From an uncultured Ruminococcus sp. (lineage in GTDB: Bacteria > Bacillota > Clostridia > Oscillospirales > Acutalibacteraceae), in contig CACYPV010000004.1 of the NCBI GenBank assembly GCA_902776375.1, forward strand, positions 61,813 through 125,812: a stretch of DNA of 64,000 nucleotides, given 5' to 3'. The notes under the pieces are model-generated. The model worked only from the letters and a program-made list of their open reading frames with translations. It ran no database searches and was not told where the DNA came from. Shown piece by piece: positions 44,161 to 52,672 of the stretch (its first letter is position 1; each line of letters starts with the position of its first letter). The translations under genes and the position numbers were made by a program.

Positions 44161-45297
44161 ATGAAAAAGTTTTTAGCAATCGTTCTCACACTCATCATGG
44201 TTTTCACGGCAATCTCTGTTATCAGTGCTTCAGCCGTTGAAACACCGGCAATCACCTACACAGATCATCTGGATACCAATAAAGACAAAGGCTACGACTA
44301 CGACGTAACCAACGCGAGCATCGCTTGGGTAAAGCAGGCTAACGGCGTTCTTGTTTGGGTACCTGCAGATGATACACGCAGCGATGACGCTATCATCGCT
44401 CAGGCAAAAGCGACAGACAATTCACTCAATCATGTAAATGAATGTGCAGTTCTCAGAGGACTCGGCACCGCTATGACTCCCAACCGGAACGGCGCTCAGA
44501 CCACCATTACTGTCACCGATTTCGGCAGACAGATCATCATGAGCATCGAGGGCAAGTACAGCCACTTCGTCGGCGGTTACACCGGACCGACAGAGGTCGA
44601 GGATGAGCCCGAAACCGATCCCGCAGAACCCGAAGTTCCCGAAGTTCCCGAAGTTAAGCCCACAGAGCCCGCAGTTCCCGAAGGCGACACCGGTAACATC
44701 AGGATCGACGTTCCCCAGAAGATGGCTGTTGTTTTCGCTGACGGCACCGTATACTATGGCGGCGAAATGAAAGAGGTCGTTTTCGGTCAGGAATACACCT
44801 TCCAGATGTGCTCCGTAAATTGGGATAACGGCACATATGACCAGAACGGCAACGGAATCGCAGGTACCGTAGTTTACAGAATGACCGTTGTTCATAAGGA
44901 CGAATTCAACCGCCGCGCACAAGAGGCGAAGCAGGATCCCGACAGATACACCGTAAAGGGTATCGACATCATCGACAACGTTGCCAAGACCATAATCGTC
45001 AACGGCGACGCGGAAGACACTCACCTTGAGACCGACGTCAACAACTTCTTCATGGCTTACAGATTCCATTTTGAAACTGAGAACGTCAACAAGGCGACCG
45101 GTATCGACGGCGTTATCAACACTCCGGTTCAGAGCCTCTCTGTCAACCTTCCGCTCGGTTCCACCATCGCTTGCAAGGCTTTTGTAAAGGATGAACTGGC
45201 AGCTACAGAAAATGTATTCGTTGCTAACAACTCCGGCGAAGGCGTATACGACGACGTATACCTCACCAGCGTAAACGATTACACTTGGGCTCTTTGA
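44161..45297 (+). CDS. Secreted protein with the shared C-terminal domain, second member
   Basis: The 378-residue protein has a signal peptide (MKKFLAIVLTLIMVFTAISV, cleavage near SASAV) and an unrecognised N-terminal domain of about 120 residues (ITYTDHLDTNKDKGYDYDV, TVTDFGRQIIMSIEGKYSHF). A Pro/Glu/Val repeat linker (PEVPEVPEV) follows, then the same 190-residue C-terminal domain as the gene at 42228; the DNA of that domain is about 90 percent identical by eye. TGGAGG precedes the ATG. A c-di-GMP riboswitch controls it. Both may be held by one surface partner through this domain. Confidence 0.78.
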   Translation: MKKFLAIVLTLIMVFTAISVISASAVETPAITYTDHLDTNKDKGYDYDVTNASIAWVKQANGVLVWVPADDTRSDDAIIAQAKATDNSLNHVNECAVLRGLGTAMTPNRNGAQTTITVTDFGRQIIMSIEGKYSHFVGGYTGPTEVEDEPETDPAEPEVPEVPEVKPTEPAVPEGDTGNIRIDVPQKMAVVFADGTVYYGGEMKEVVFGQEYTFQMCSVNWDNGTYDQNGNGIAGTVVYRMTVVHKDEFNRRAQEAKQDPDRYTVKGIDIIDNVAKTIIVNGDAEDTHLETDVNNFFMAYRFHFETENVNKATGIDGVINTPVQSLSVNLPLGSTIACKAFVKDELAATENVFVANNSGEGVYDDVYLTSVNDYTWAL

Positions 45298-45352
45298 TCC
45301 AAGAGTAAGCGAGTAAAGAGTTAAAAACTCAATAAAGCTAAATAAACAAATG

Positions 45353-45384
45353 ACATGACCGCGTAACAGCGGTCATGTTTTTTT
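45353..45384 (+). terminator. Terminator after the second surface protein gene
   Basis: ACATGACCGC/GCGGTCATGT with a six-base loop and a seven-T tract. Confidence 0.9.
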
Positions 45385-45397
45385 ACTTGACAAAGTA

Positions 45398-45426
45398 TTG
45401 ACATTATTTGCGCATATATATATAAT
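45398..45426 (+). promoter_or_regulatory. Promoter of the clostripain-family gene
   Basis: TTGACA (45398-45403), 17 bases, TATAAT (45421-45426). A second TTGACA lies at 45387. Confidence 0.88.
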
Positions 45427-45525
45427 TATATACAAAGTGACAAAATTCGCATAGAAACCTTATTCTTTTGCCGGCGGCATTCAGGTTGAGTGTCACTTTT
45501 TATAAACAAAGGGAGGAACGAAAAA

Positions 45526-48459
45526 ATGAAAACTGCAAGAAGGCTCGTAAGCTTTGTTTTGGCGGCGTTGCTGATGATGACCGTGTTTACGGCGTGCGGA
45601 TCATCGGGCGAATCGGGTAGCGACGGCAAGAAGTTGACTATCATGATGTATGTCGTAGGTTCCAATCTGGAATCGGATGATTCTGCTGCGACAATAGATT
45701 TTGATGAGATTAAGCAGAGCGGATTGAATGTTGACGACGTAAACTTTCTAATATTTACGGGAGGCTCGCGTGTATGGCATTCTGATATTTCAAATGACAA
45801 AAACTATACATTTCTAGTAACGAATGAAAATGGCGTGAACACGCTGAAAGAAATCGACGTAGCTGAAGGTCCGAAGAATATGAGCGATCCGAGCACCCTG
45901 TCAGATTTTCTTAAATACGCTGAAGCTAATTATCCGGCTAAAAAGTACGGTCTTATCTGTTGGGATCACGGCGGCGGTCCCAACGTGGGTTTCGGTCATG
46001 ACGAGATCACTAATGATATTCTTGATATGAGCGAGATCAAACAGGCGCTTGACAACTCGCCGTTTAACGGAAGTACGAAAAAGCTGGATTGGATAGGTTT
46101 TGACGCTTGTCTGATGGGTTCGATAGAGGTAGGCGATATCCTTAAGCCTTATGCTGATTATCTCATTGCATCCGAAGAGTACGAGCCCGGAAACGGTTGG
46201 GATTATGGCTTCCTCTCCATGCTGGAAGGTGACTATGAAACCGAATCGCTTGCGGCAAAAATAGTTGATTCATACTTTGAAAGCTATAAAAGCGAGGAAT
46301 TATTCTATGAGGATCCTCCGGTTACCCTGTCCTGCGTTAATCTGAATAAGATAGATGCAGTTAACAATTCTGTTGATAGTATGTTTAGCGCTATGAGCCG
46401 CGATATCGAAAACGGATATTTGGAGCAATTGGTCAGAGTCAGAAAAGCATTGCCATATTTCGGCGTAAGCCCCGAACCCGGTAAGAGTTATGATTTGATT
46501 GACCTGGGTCAGATGGCAGACGCCTACAACATGGATTATACAGATGAGGCGAAGGCGGTAAAGGAAACGCTCAGCGATTATGTTGTCTGTAATAAAAACG
46601 GGTTAGGCGCTTTCGGTGCTTCTATATATTATCCTTGTGACGGCTACTACACTTTTTTGGATGAAGCAAAAAACACGTACACAAACTACACCTCATCGCC
46701 TTCATATAATGACTATATAGGCAAGTTCACCGATGTTTTGTATCGAAATGTCATTCCGTATAGTGATTATTTCTTCAGAAACACATCTGAGCTGGACGGT
46801 CTTTCTGCCGGAGATAATACCGTAAAAGTTGAACTGTCGGACGATCAGAAAAAGAACTTCGCAAAGGCGTACGTAAATGTTTTGCGCAGAGGCGGCGACG
46901 AAGGAGATCAGGGCTATTATTATTCGCCCGTTATGACTGAATACGAGGTCGAGACTAATTCCGACGGTGAAATTGAATTCAACGCTAACCTTTCGGTTCC
47001 TATGGGTTACAGTGAAGGCAACTCTGCTGTCTGGCCTATGAGACAGACAGTAAGGGCGCAGGATAAAGCTGTTTATCAGTCTTTGGGTTCATGGGTATAC
47101 GCTTCGTATTATGATGGCAGAAACAACGGCAGCACCGCGCAGGAAAAAATAGTTGTAAATGCTCAGGTGAAGGACGATGAGTCTGATATGATGTTAATGA
47201 GCATCAATTACGATACCGAGCAAAAGTATAAGGGCAAAGACAGCGTAGACAAAAACGAGTGGAGTACATACTATAATTTGAATGTTTGCAAGTACCCCGC
47301 TCGTAACGACGACGGAGTGCTTCTTCCGTTCTCGGATTGGACTGAGCAAGGACCTTTGACTCAGACCGCTCTGGCTTATGAGTATCCTCCCGTTATAAAA
47401 ATGACTCCTCTCAGCAGCTGCCCCGAAGACAAATACTATTATCAGGTGGTTATCGAGAACATTGACGGCAGTCAGTACAGCTCGGAGCTGATAGAGTTCA
47501 CCATGGGCAAAAAGAAAAGAATCGTGACCGAAAAAACAGCGGGCGGTACGCTCACCTACGATGTATACACAGATCATGCCGAAGTTAAGCAATACAAGGG
47601 TTCCGACAGCCAGCTGACGATCCCCGACACATATAATAAACTTCCTGTCACCAAAATCAGCAGCCATGCTTTTGACTACGAGAGCGAAATTGATGAGTTG
47701 ATTATCAAAGGAAAGGACACCGCGCTGGATGACAGCTTTATGAGCGGCGCGAAGATAAAGAAGGTCACGCTGCCGGACGGAATGAAGGAAATCGGCAGTG
47801 CTGCCTTTATGAATTCCCACATTGAGAGCGTTTCTCTTCCTGACAGTCTTGAAAGGATCGGCGTGTGCGCGTTTAGAGGCTGCGATAGCCTTGCAACCCT
47901 GGTTCTTCCCGCAGGCATCAAGAAGATAGGCGACGGCGCTTTTGCTTTTGCGAATATCAAGGAAGGCGTTTCCTTCTCCGGAGAAAACGACAGCTATAAA
48001 GTTGAGAATGGCTTCCTGCTGAGCAATGACGGAAAAACGCTGTATGCCCGATTCGATTATTCCGAAAACTGCACGGTTCCCGACGGTGTTGAGGAGATAG
48101 CAAGATGGGCGTGTACAAGTCCTGAGGATATGGGCGTTTCTTCCGTAAAGCTTCCTGATACTCTCAAGACCATTCGCTCAGACGCTTTCAGAGATCACAG
48201 GCTGAAGGATATAGCCATCCCCGACAGCGTGGAATTCATTGCGCACAACGCTTTTGCAAACTACGGTGTTTCTGATGTGGAAGCGGTCAAAACGTTCAGC
48301 GTAGGAAAGAGCGTGCGCTATATCGGTACCGAGGTCTTCGGAAGATACACTCCCGAGACAGTTACGGTTTCCAAAGACAATCCTTACTTCTCTGCGAAGG
48401 ACGGAAAACTTATGAACAAGGCAGAGGATGCAGAAATCAGCCTTGCCTCGACAGAATAA
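45526..48459 (+). CDS. Clostripain-family (C11) lipoprotein with BspA-like leucine-rich repeats
   Basis: The 977-residue protein has a lipobox (FTAC near residue 25). A C11 peptidase domain spans about 35-400: TIMMYVVGSNLESDDSA, catalytic His in WDHGGGPN at residue 148, and catalytic Cys in FDACLMGS at residue 195. A beta-rich middle follows. From about residue 715 to the end there are LRR_5 repeats (IESVSLPDSLERIGVCAFRG, ATLVLPAGIKKIGDGAFAF, SVKLPDTLKTIRSDAFRD). C11 enzymes cut after Arg or Lys. A surface-bound protease with an adhesion-type repeat tail suggests a host or matrix target. AGGAGG-type GGGAGGAA precedes the ATG at 45526. Confidence 0.9.
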   Translation: MKTARRLVSFVLAALLMMTVFTACGSSGESGSDGKKLTIMMYVVGSNLESDDSAATIDFDEIKQSGLNVDDVNFLIFTGGSRVWHSDISNDKNYTFLVTNENGVNTLKEIDVAEGPKNMSDPSTLSDFLKYAEANYPAKKYGLICWDHGGGPNVGFGHDEITNDILDMSEIKQALDNSPFNGSTKKLDWIGFDACLMGSIEVGDILKPYADYLIASEEYEPGNGWDYGFLSMLEGDYETESLAAKIVDSYFESYKSEELFYEDPPVTLSCVNLNKIDAVNNSVDSMFSAMSRDIENGYLEQLVRVRKALPYFGVSPEPGKSYDLIDLGQMADAYNMDYTDEAKAVKETLSDYVVCNKNGLGAFGASIYYPCDGYYTFLDEAKNTYTNYTSSPSYNDYIGKFTDVLYRNVIPYSDYFFRNTSELDGLSAGDNTVKVELSDDQKKNFAKAYVNVLRRGGDEGDQGYYYSPVMTEYEVETNSDGEIEFNANLSVPMGYSEGNSAVWPMRQTVRAQDKAVYQSLGSWVYASYYDGRNNGSTAQEKIVVNAQVKDDESDMMLMSINYDTEQKYKGKDSVDKNEWSTYYNLNVCKYPARNDDGVLLPFSDWTEQGPLTQTALAYEYPPVIKMTPLSSCPEDKYYYQVVIENIDGSQYSSELIEFTMGKKKRIVTEKTAGGTLTYDVYTDHAEVKQYKGSDSQLTIPDTYNKLPVTKISSHAFDYESEIDELIIKGKDTALDDSFMSGAKIKKVTLPDGMKEIGSAAFMNSHIESVSLPDSLERIGVCAFRGCDSLATLVLPAGIKKIGDGAFAFANIKEGVSFSGENDSYKVENGFLLSNDGKTLYARFDYSENCTVPDGVEEIARWACTSPEDMGVSSVKLPDTLKTIRSDAFRDHRLKDIAIPDSVEFIAHNAFANYGVSDVEAVKTFSVGKSVRYIGTEVFGRYTPETVTVSKDNPYFSAKDGKLMNKAEDAEISLASTE

Positions 48460-48491
48460 AAGACATTTACATGTCTTGCTAAAGGAAAATA

Positions 48492-48530
48492 GGCTGTCGC
48501 AAAACGGATAGTTTTGCGACAGCCACTTTT
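48492..48530. terminator. Bidirectional terminator, protease gene / XRE gene
   Basis: A perfect 14-bp stem GGCTGTCGCAAAAC/GTTTTGCGACAGCC with a five-base loop. T- or A-rich flanks lie on both sides. Confidence 0.88.
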
Positions 48531-48738
48531 AATCTTCCGTGTATTCCAGCAGGTCGCCGGGCTGGCAGTGCAGCGCACCGCAGATAGCAATTAGTGTTGA
48601 AAAGCGGACGGCGCTGACGTGGCCGTTTTTCAGCTTGCTGAGGTTGACGTTCGCGATGCCGACCTGTTCGCTTAGTTCATTGAGCCCGATCTTTCTGTCC
48701 GCCATTACGCGGTCGAGTCTGACTATTATCCTTCCCAT
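48529..48738 (-). CDS. XRE-family transcription regulator
   Basis: The 69-residue protein is a single Cro/C1 helix-turn-helix domain of the YozG type: RKIGLNELSEQVGIANVNLS is the HTH core, then LKNGHVSAVRFSTLIAICGA. It ends CQPGDLLEYTED, the family ending. It follows the DUF2975 gene by 8 bases. Such pairs regulate their own operon, and two identical palindromes flank the promoter upstream. GGAAGG-type initiation; start ATG 48738. Confidence 0.9.
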   Translation of the reverse strand: MGRIIVRLDRVMADRKIGLNELSEQVGIANVNLSKLKNGHVSAVRFSTLIAICGALHCQPGDLLEYTED

Positions 48739-48746
48739 ACTGCACC

Positions 48747-49415
48747 TCAGACGGTCTCGTCGTGTTCCTTTTGTAGCATTGTGCCGTATCTGAAAATGGC
48801 GGTGAGCACGAAGATTATAAACGCGAAGGCTACAGGCAAGAGCTCAACGCTGCCAAAGCTGAATTTGCCTGTGAACAGTCCGCCGAGCACTCCGTTGGCG
48901 GTTGAGGAAACGACCATTGTCGGTATCAGGGCAATCGCGAAGGCGCGCATTTTCTTTATCACGTTGTCGTCAAAGGGCGAATCGCAGCACCGGAACGCCT
49001 TCATCAGCGCCTTGAAGAAGTACAGCGCCACAATGACCGCCGCAAGCTTTACCATGCCTACAACAAGCAGCTTGATAACGTCAGCCAGGTCAAAGTGCAG
49101 GTTGCCGGTCTCCGCGTTAAATTCGGCTGTTCCGTTCTTGACCTCAAACCTCGGGTCGAGCTTCGTGCCGAACACAGTGACCCTTCCGGGGATCTTGATC
49201 TCCCCGTCCTTCATGTTGAAGTAATCCGCGTCGATCTTAACGTTCGCCTTTGCCTCAACGTCAGCGGTCACAGCGTCGTGGGGGATGATAGCAAGCGCGA
49301 TTGTGCCCGCGAGCATAGCTCCCTCCGCTACAAGCAGCAGGACGATGATGACGGTCGTGATGATCTTGCCGACCTTGCCGAAGATGTTGATTTTTCTTTT
49401 TATTGAGTTTTCCAT
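48747..49415 (-). CDS. DUF2975-type membrane protein
   Basis: The 222-residue protein has four helices (about 14-38, 112-132, 155-178, 188-208) and an extracytoplasmic beta-rich loop of about 70 residues (NVKIDADYFNMKDGEIKIPG). This is the DUF2975 layout found next to small XRE regulators in Clostridia. I chose ATG 49415 with AAAGGAGGA six bases before it. Function unknown; the pair may sense membrane state. Confidence 0.78.
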   Translation of the reverse strand: MENSIKRKINIFGKVGKIITTVIIVLLLVAEGAMLAGTIALAIIPHDAVTADVEAKANVKIDADYFNMKDGEIKIPGRVTVFGTKLDPRFEVKNGTAEFNAETGNLHFDLADVIKLLVVGMVKLAAVIVALYFFKALMKAFRCCDSPFDDNVIKKMRAFAIALIPTMVVSSTANGVLGGLFTGKFSFGSVELLPVAFAFIIFVLTAIFRYGTMLQKEHDETV

Positions 49416-49453
49416 AATGTCCTCCTTTAGCATATATCATATATATAAAATAA

Positions 49454-49470
49454 TTAACGATTAACGTTAA
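49454..49470. promoter_or_regulatory. Operator palindrome 1 (TTAACG-N5-CGTTAA)
   Basis: TTAACG (49454-49459), five bases, CGTTAA (49465-49470), just downstream of the -10 on the minus strand. Confidence 0.7.
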
Positions 49471-49474
49471 ATAC

Positions 49475-49502
49475 ATTATAGCACGTATTTTTCGTTTGTC
49501 AA
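49475..49502 (-). promoter_or_regulatory. Promoter of the DUF2975-XRE operon
   Basis: Minus strand: TTGACA (49502-49497), 16 bases, TATAAT (49480-49475) with TGC just before it. Confidence 0.85.
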
Positions 49503-49509
49503 TAGGAAA

Positions 49510-49526
49510 TTAACGAAAAACGTTAA
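49510..49526. promoter_or_regulatory. Operator palindrome 2 (TTAACG-N5-CGTTAA)
   Basis: TTAACG (49510-49515), AAAAA, CGTTAA (49521-49526), directly upstream of the -35. Same half-sites as operator 1; centres 56 bp apart. Confidence 0.7.
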
Positions 49527-49544
49527 AAATTTTATAATAACATT

Positions 49545-49582
49545 AAACGCGGCATGCCGATCGATTTCGACATGCCGCGTTT
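49545..49582. terminator. Hairpin terminator after the Mrp gene
   Basis: AAACGCGGCATG (49545-49556) pairs perfectly with CATGCCGCGTTT (49571-49582). Confidence 0.75.
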
Positions 49583-49595
49583 GGCTTTTGTTATT

Positions 49596-50408
49596 TTACT
49601 CTAAACCTATCTTTTCAAATACTCCGTCAAGGAAGTTGCCCTCGAACATCTCGACCTTGCCCGCGTCGACCTTTGCCGCCAGTTCGGGGTCGATCGGGAG
49701 CTTTGCCAGTACCTGAGTGTTGTACTTGGCGGCGATCTCGTCAATATGGCTGTCGCCGAAAACGCTGTGGCGTTTGCCGCAGTCGGGGCAAACAAAGTAG
49801 CTCAGGTTCTCAACAACGCCCAGCACGGGGATCTTCATCAGCTCCGCCATCTTGACCGCCTTTTCAACTATCATTCCGACGAGCTCCTGCGGGGACGCGA
49901 CTACGATGATACCGTCGAGCGGGATGCTCTGGAACACGGTCAGCGGGATGTCGCCCGTTCCCGGGGGCATGTCTACAAACATGTAGTCTATGTCGTTCCA
50001 CAGCACGTCTGTCCAAAACTGCTTTACGGTGCCGGTGATCATCGGTGCGCGCCAAACGACGGGGTCGGTGTCGTTCTTAAGCAGCAGGTTGATAGACATT
50101 ATCTCAATGCCGGTTTCGGTGCGGACGGGCAGAATGCCCAGCTCGTTGCCGACTGCCTTTTTGGTGATACCGAAGGACTTGGGTATGGACGGTCCGGTGA
50201 TATCCGCGTCAAGTATAGCGGCGTGCTTGCCCATGCGGTTTGCGGTAACCGCGAGCATTGAGGTGACAAGGCTTTTGCCTACGCCGCCCTTGCCCGATAC
50301 TACGCCGATAACATGGCGCACGGTGCTGAATTCGTTTAGCTTTTCATGCAAATCATTCTCGCCGCCGCAGTTGCTGCTGCAGGAGGCGCAATCGTGATTA
50401 CATCCCAT
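49596..50408 (-). CDS. Mrp/NBP35-type Fe-S cluster carrier ATPase
   Basis: The 270-residue P-loop ATPase has an N-terminal Cys cluster (CNHDCASCSSNC) like NBP35, the deviant Walker A GVVSGKGGVGKSLVTSML near residue 35, DADITGPSIPKSFG, FVDMPPGTGDIPLTV and the C-terminal FVCPDCGKRH pair that bridges a cluster between subunits. It assembles or moves Fe-S clusters to target enzymes. I chose ATG 50408, with AGAGGT upstream and the Cys cluster just after it. Single gene with its own promoter. Confidence 0.93.
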   Translation of the reverse strand: MGCNHDCASCSSNCGGENDLHEKLNEFSTVRHVIGVVSGKGGVGKSLVTSMLAVTANRMGKHAAILDADITGPSIPKSFGITKKAVGNELGILPVRTETGIEIMSINLLLKNDTDPVVWRAPMITGTVKQFWTDVLWNDIDYMFVDMPPGTGDIPLTVFQSIPLDGIIVVASPQELVGMIVEKAVKMAELMKIPVLGVVENLSYFVCPDCGKRHSVFGDSHIDEIAAKYNTQVLAKLPIDPELAAKVDAGKVEMFEGNFLDGVFEKIGLE

Positions 50409-50441
50409 GGTTGTATTACCTCTTTTCATAATTTATCTAAT

Positions 50442-50470
50442 AGTATATCACGATTGTGCGAGTATGGCAA
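50442..50470 (-). promoter_or_regulatory. Promoter of the Mrp gene
   Basis: Minus strand: TTGCCA (50470-50465), 17 bases, TATACT (50447-50442). The -35 lies within the last codons of the YolD-like gene. Confidence 0.75.
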
Positions 50471-50864
50471 GGGCGAAAATGTCATCGATCGGTATTTCTG
50501 TTTTGTCGGTGAAAAACAGCCGCCGCGCGACGGGGTCGACCCAGCGCACCTCGCCCTCCTTTTCAAACAGCGCGCCGCCCTGCTTTTTGCCGTCGGGTAC
50601 AAAATATGTCAGCCAAACAGGCAGGGGAGAGGCTTGCTTTATCAGTATATTTAGCTGTTCGTTTATCTCCCGCGCTTCCTCGGCGCTGACGGACGGACGG
50701 CTGTCGACGAGCCGCGCCGCCTCGCAAATGCGCGCGCCGAAGCCCGTCAACGCCGCGAAGGGCGCGAATTGCGCCGCGCGTTCGTACAGCGGCATCCGCT
50801 TGTGCCGCGGCTGAGGATGGGGGAGAAGAAGAATATCGGTGTAGGATTTTAGTTCATAGTACAT
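50448..50864 (-). CDS. YolD-like protein
   Basis: A 138-residue protein with MPLYERAAQFAPFAALTGFG near residue 23, the strongest signature of YolD-like proteins in Clostridia, then a helix (VSAEEAREINEQLNIL) and a small beta domain ending in a predicted strand pair (VRWVDPVARRLFFTDKTEIP). Such proteins lie beside UvrX/ImpB-type Y-family polymerases, as here. ATG 50864 starts MYYELKSYTDI like relatives, although no clear ribosome site is visible. It lies about 108 bases downstream of dinB across a heptamer array. Confidence 0.82.
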   Translation of the reverse strand: MYYELKSYTDILLLPHPQPRHKRMPLYERAAQFAPFAALTGFGARICEAARLVDSRPSVSAEEAREINEQLNILIKQASPLPVWLTYFVPDGKKQGGALFEKEGEVRWVDPVARRLFFTDKTEIPIDDIFALAILAQS

Positions 50865-50915
50865 GGTTGTTTTAAAAATGTCATCTTGAGTGGTTCGCGG
50901 CTTCATTACGCTGTC

Positions 50916-50971
50916 ATCCAGCTTCCAGCTTCCAGCATCTAGCATCTAGCATCTAGCTTCTAGTCTCTAAT
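50916..50971. repeat. Heptamer tandem repeat, CTAGAAG class
   Basis: Eight 7-base units: ATCCAGC, TTCCAGC twice, ATCTAGC three times, TTCTAGT, CTCTAAT. It fills the gap after the polymerase gene. On the minus strand the unit reads GCTAGAT, matching the arrays at 63203 and 1400. Confidence 0.85.
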
Positions 50972-50972
50972 A

Positions 50973-52445
50973 CTAAGCCCTATGTCCGCCGATCTGCCGG
51001 TTGCGCTCTATCGCCGTGGCGCCCTCCTTGAAATTCATGCCTTTCAGCACGGCGTTTTTTCCGTAACGCTTGCGCAGGCGAAGGATCGTCAGCTGGATGT
51101 CGCGCTCGCGCTTTTTGGTTTTGTCCTGCTCGGGCTGAGCGGAAAACAGGCTTAGCTGCTCGCTTTTTTGCGAAACGTCCAGCTCGCTTTCCGGGACGGT
51201 GTGGTTGGCGACGATGTACATGCGGCGCACCAACAGGTCGGGGTCAACGACGCGGTCGAACAGGCGCAGCACCGCCTCGGTAATCTTTTTTGTGGACGAG
51301 CAGAAGCAGCCTATATTTTCGCTGCCGTGCGCCTGCTTAGGCACAAGCCTTCCGTAATAATCGGCTTTCACCTCGCCCCTGTAGCGTTCGCGGCGGCTTT
51401 TGTCGCTGAGATTTGAGATGTCGTAGCCTACGGTCAGCACCATTTGGTCGGTGAGCAGACCTTTCCGCACCAAATCGAGCACCAGCGAGTCGCTCATTTC
51501 CTGAATTATCAGCCGCGCCTTTTCAAAGTCGTAGGGCGTGCTGAGCACCTGCCCTAAGCTGAGCGACTTGCTGCGCGGGCGGTACGCTTTTATGTCCTGC
51601 ATGGTGCAGGGCTCGTACCCCCACGCGTGATCGATCAGCAGCTCGGCGTTCACACCGAACAGCTTGTAGAGCAGATCCTCGTTGACGAGCGACATCCGCG
51701 CCACGTCGCCCATTGTGTACATCCCGTACCGCGCAAGGCTGCGGCTGTAGCCGCCTCCGATACGCCAAAAATCGGTTATCGGGCGGTGCGCCCACAGCTT
51801 TTCGCGGTAGCTCTGCTCGTCGAGCTCGGCGATCCTCACCCCGTTTTCGTCGGGCGCCATGCGCTTTGCCACAATGTCCATGGCAATCTTGCACAGGTAA
51901 AGGTTGGTGCCGACGCCCGCGGTGGCGGTTATCCCCGTCTCGGCGAGCACATCCCGTATCATAGCGCGCGCCAGCTCCTGCGCGGTCATGCGGTAGGTCT
52001 TTAGGTAACGCGACACGTCGATAAACACCTCGTCCACCGAGTAGACGTGGATGTCCTCGGGCGCGATATACCTTAGATATATCTCATATATCTGCGTGCT
52101 GACGCGGATATACTCCGCCATGCGCGGCGGCGCGGCGATGTAGTCGAGCTCAATATCGGGACGGCGCTGAAGCTCCTTGAAGGAACAGCTTTTGCCTGTG
52201 AAGCCCTTGCCCCTAAGTCTGCTTTTGCGCAGGCTGTTGACCTCACCGACGCGCTGTATCACCTCAAAAAGCCGCGCGCGGCCTGCGATACCGAAGCTTT
52301 TGAGCGAGGGCGACACCGCAAGGCAGATAGTCTTTTCGGTGCGGCTGAGGTCGGCGACCACGAGGTTCGCGTCCAGCGGGTCCAGCCCCCTCGCCACGCA
52401 CTCCACCGACGCGTAAAAGGATTTCAGGTCAATCGCTATATACAT
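50973..52445 (-). CDS. Y-family DNA polymerase (UvrX/ImpB type)
   Basis: The 490-residue polymerase starts MYIAIDLKSFYASVECVARG with the first catalytic Asp, and has VYSVDEVFIDVSRYL near residue 125 with the Asp-Glu pair. ITATAGVGTNLYLCKIAMDI near residue 165 and the little-finger domain follow. It should carry out error-prone bypass of DNA damage. I chose ATG 52445 (family start). Its promoter contains two GAAC-N4-GTG sites that resemble LexA boxes, which would fit SOS control. It pairs with the YolD gene. Confidence 0.92.
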   Translation of the reverse strand: MYIAIDLKSFYASVECVARGLDPLDANLVVADLSRTEKTICLAVSPSLKSFGIAGRARLFEVIQRVGEVNSLRKSRLRGKGFTGKSCSFKELQRRPDIELDYIAAPPRMAEYIRVSTQIYEIYLRYIAPEDIHVYSVDEVFIDVSRYLKTYRMTAQELARAMIRDVLAETGITATAGVGTNLYLCKIAMDIVAKRMAPDENGVRIAELDEQSYREKLWAHRPITDFWRIGGGYSRSLARYGMYTMGDVARMSLVNEDLLYKLFGVNAELLIDHAWGYEPCTMQDIKAYRPRSKSLSLGQVLSTPYDFEKARLIIQEMSDSLVLDLVRKGLLTDQMVLTVGYDISNLSDKSRRERYRGEVKADYYGRLVPKQAHGSENIGCFCSSTKKITEAVLRLFDRVVDPDLLVRRMYIVANHTVPESELDVSQKSEQLSLFSAQPEQDKTKKRERDIQLTILRLRKRYGKNAVLKGMNFKEGATAIERNRQIGGHRA

Positions 52446-52483
52446 AAGTCGGCTTCCTTTCCTGCACAGGACGAGCAAAATGC

Positions 52484-52495
52484 ACACGTATGTTC
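52484..52495. promoter_or_regulatory. LexA-like site 1
   Basis: Minus strand GAACATACGTGT, a Gram-positive LexA-like GAAC-N4-GTtC box with two departures; it lies downstream of the -10. Confidence 0.4.
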
Positions 52496-52507
52496 GAGAT
52501 TAACTAT

Positions 52508-52536
52508 ATAATAGCACAAACGTTCTATAAAGTCAA
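52508..52536 (-). promoter_or_regulatory. Promoter of the Y-family polymerase gene
   Basis: Minus strand: TTGACT (52536-52531), 17 bases, TATTAT (52513-52508). Confidence 0.75.
52514..52525. promoter_or_regulatory. LexA-like site 2
   Basis: Minus strand GAACGTTTGTGC lies wholly inside the promoter spacer, where bound repressor would block polymerase. Confidence 0.4.
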
Positions 52537-52672
52537 GCAAATTTACGAAAAAATATTCGATAAAAATAATCGGATTTTGATCATAAGTCCGTTAAGATGA
52601 CGACGGATGCGGGAACACGCGTTGTTTATTGACAAGACGCTTTTTTAGTGCCTTTGCTACCCGTTACTCGGG

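Noticed and set aside
50916-50971. Possible CRISPR array
   Set aside because: Units are 7 bases and directly adjacent, with no spacers and no cas genes nearby.
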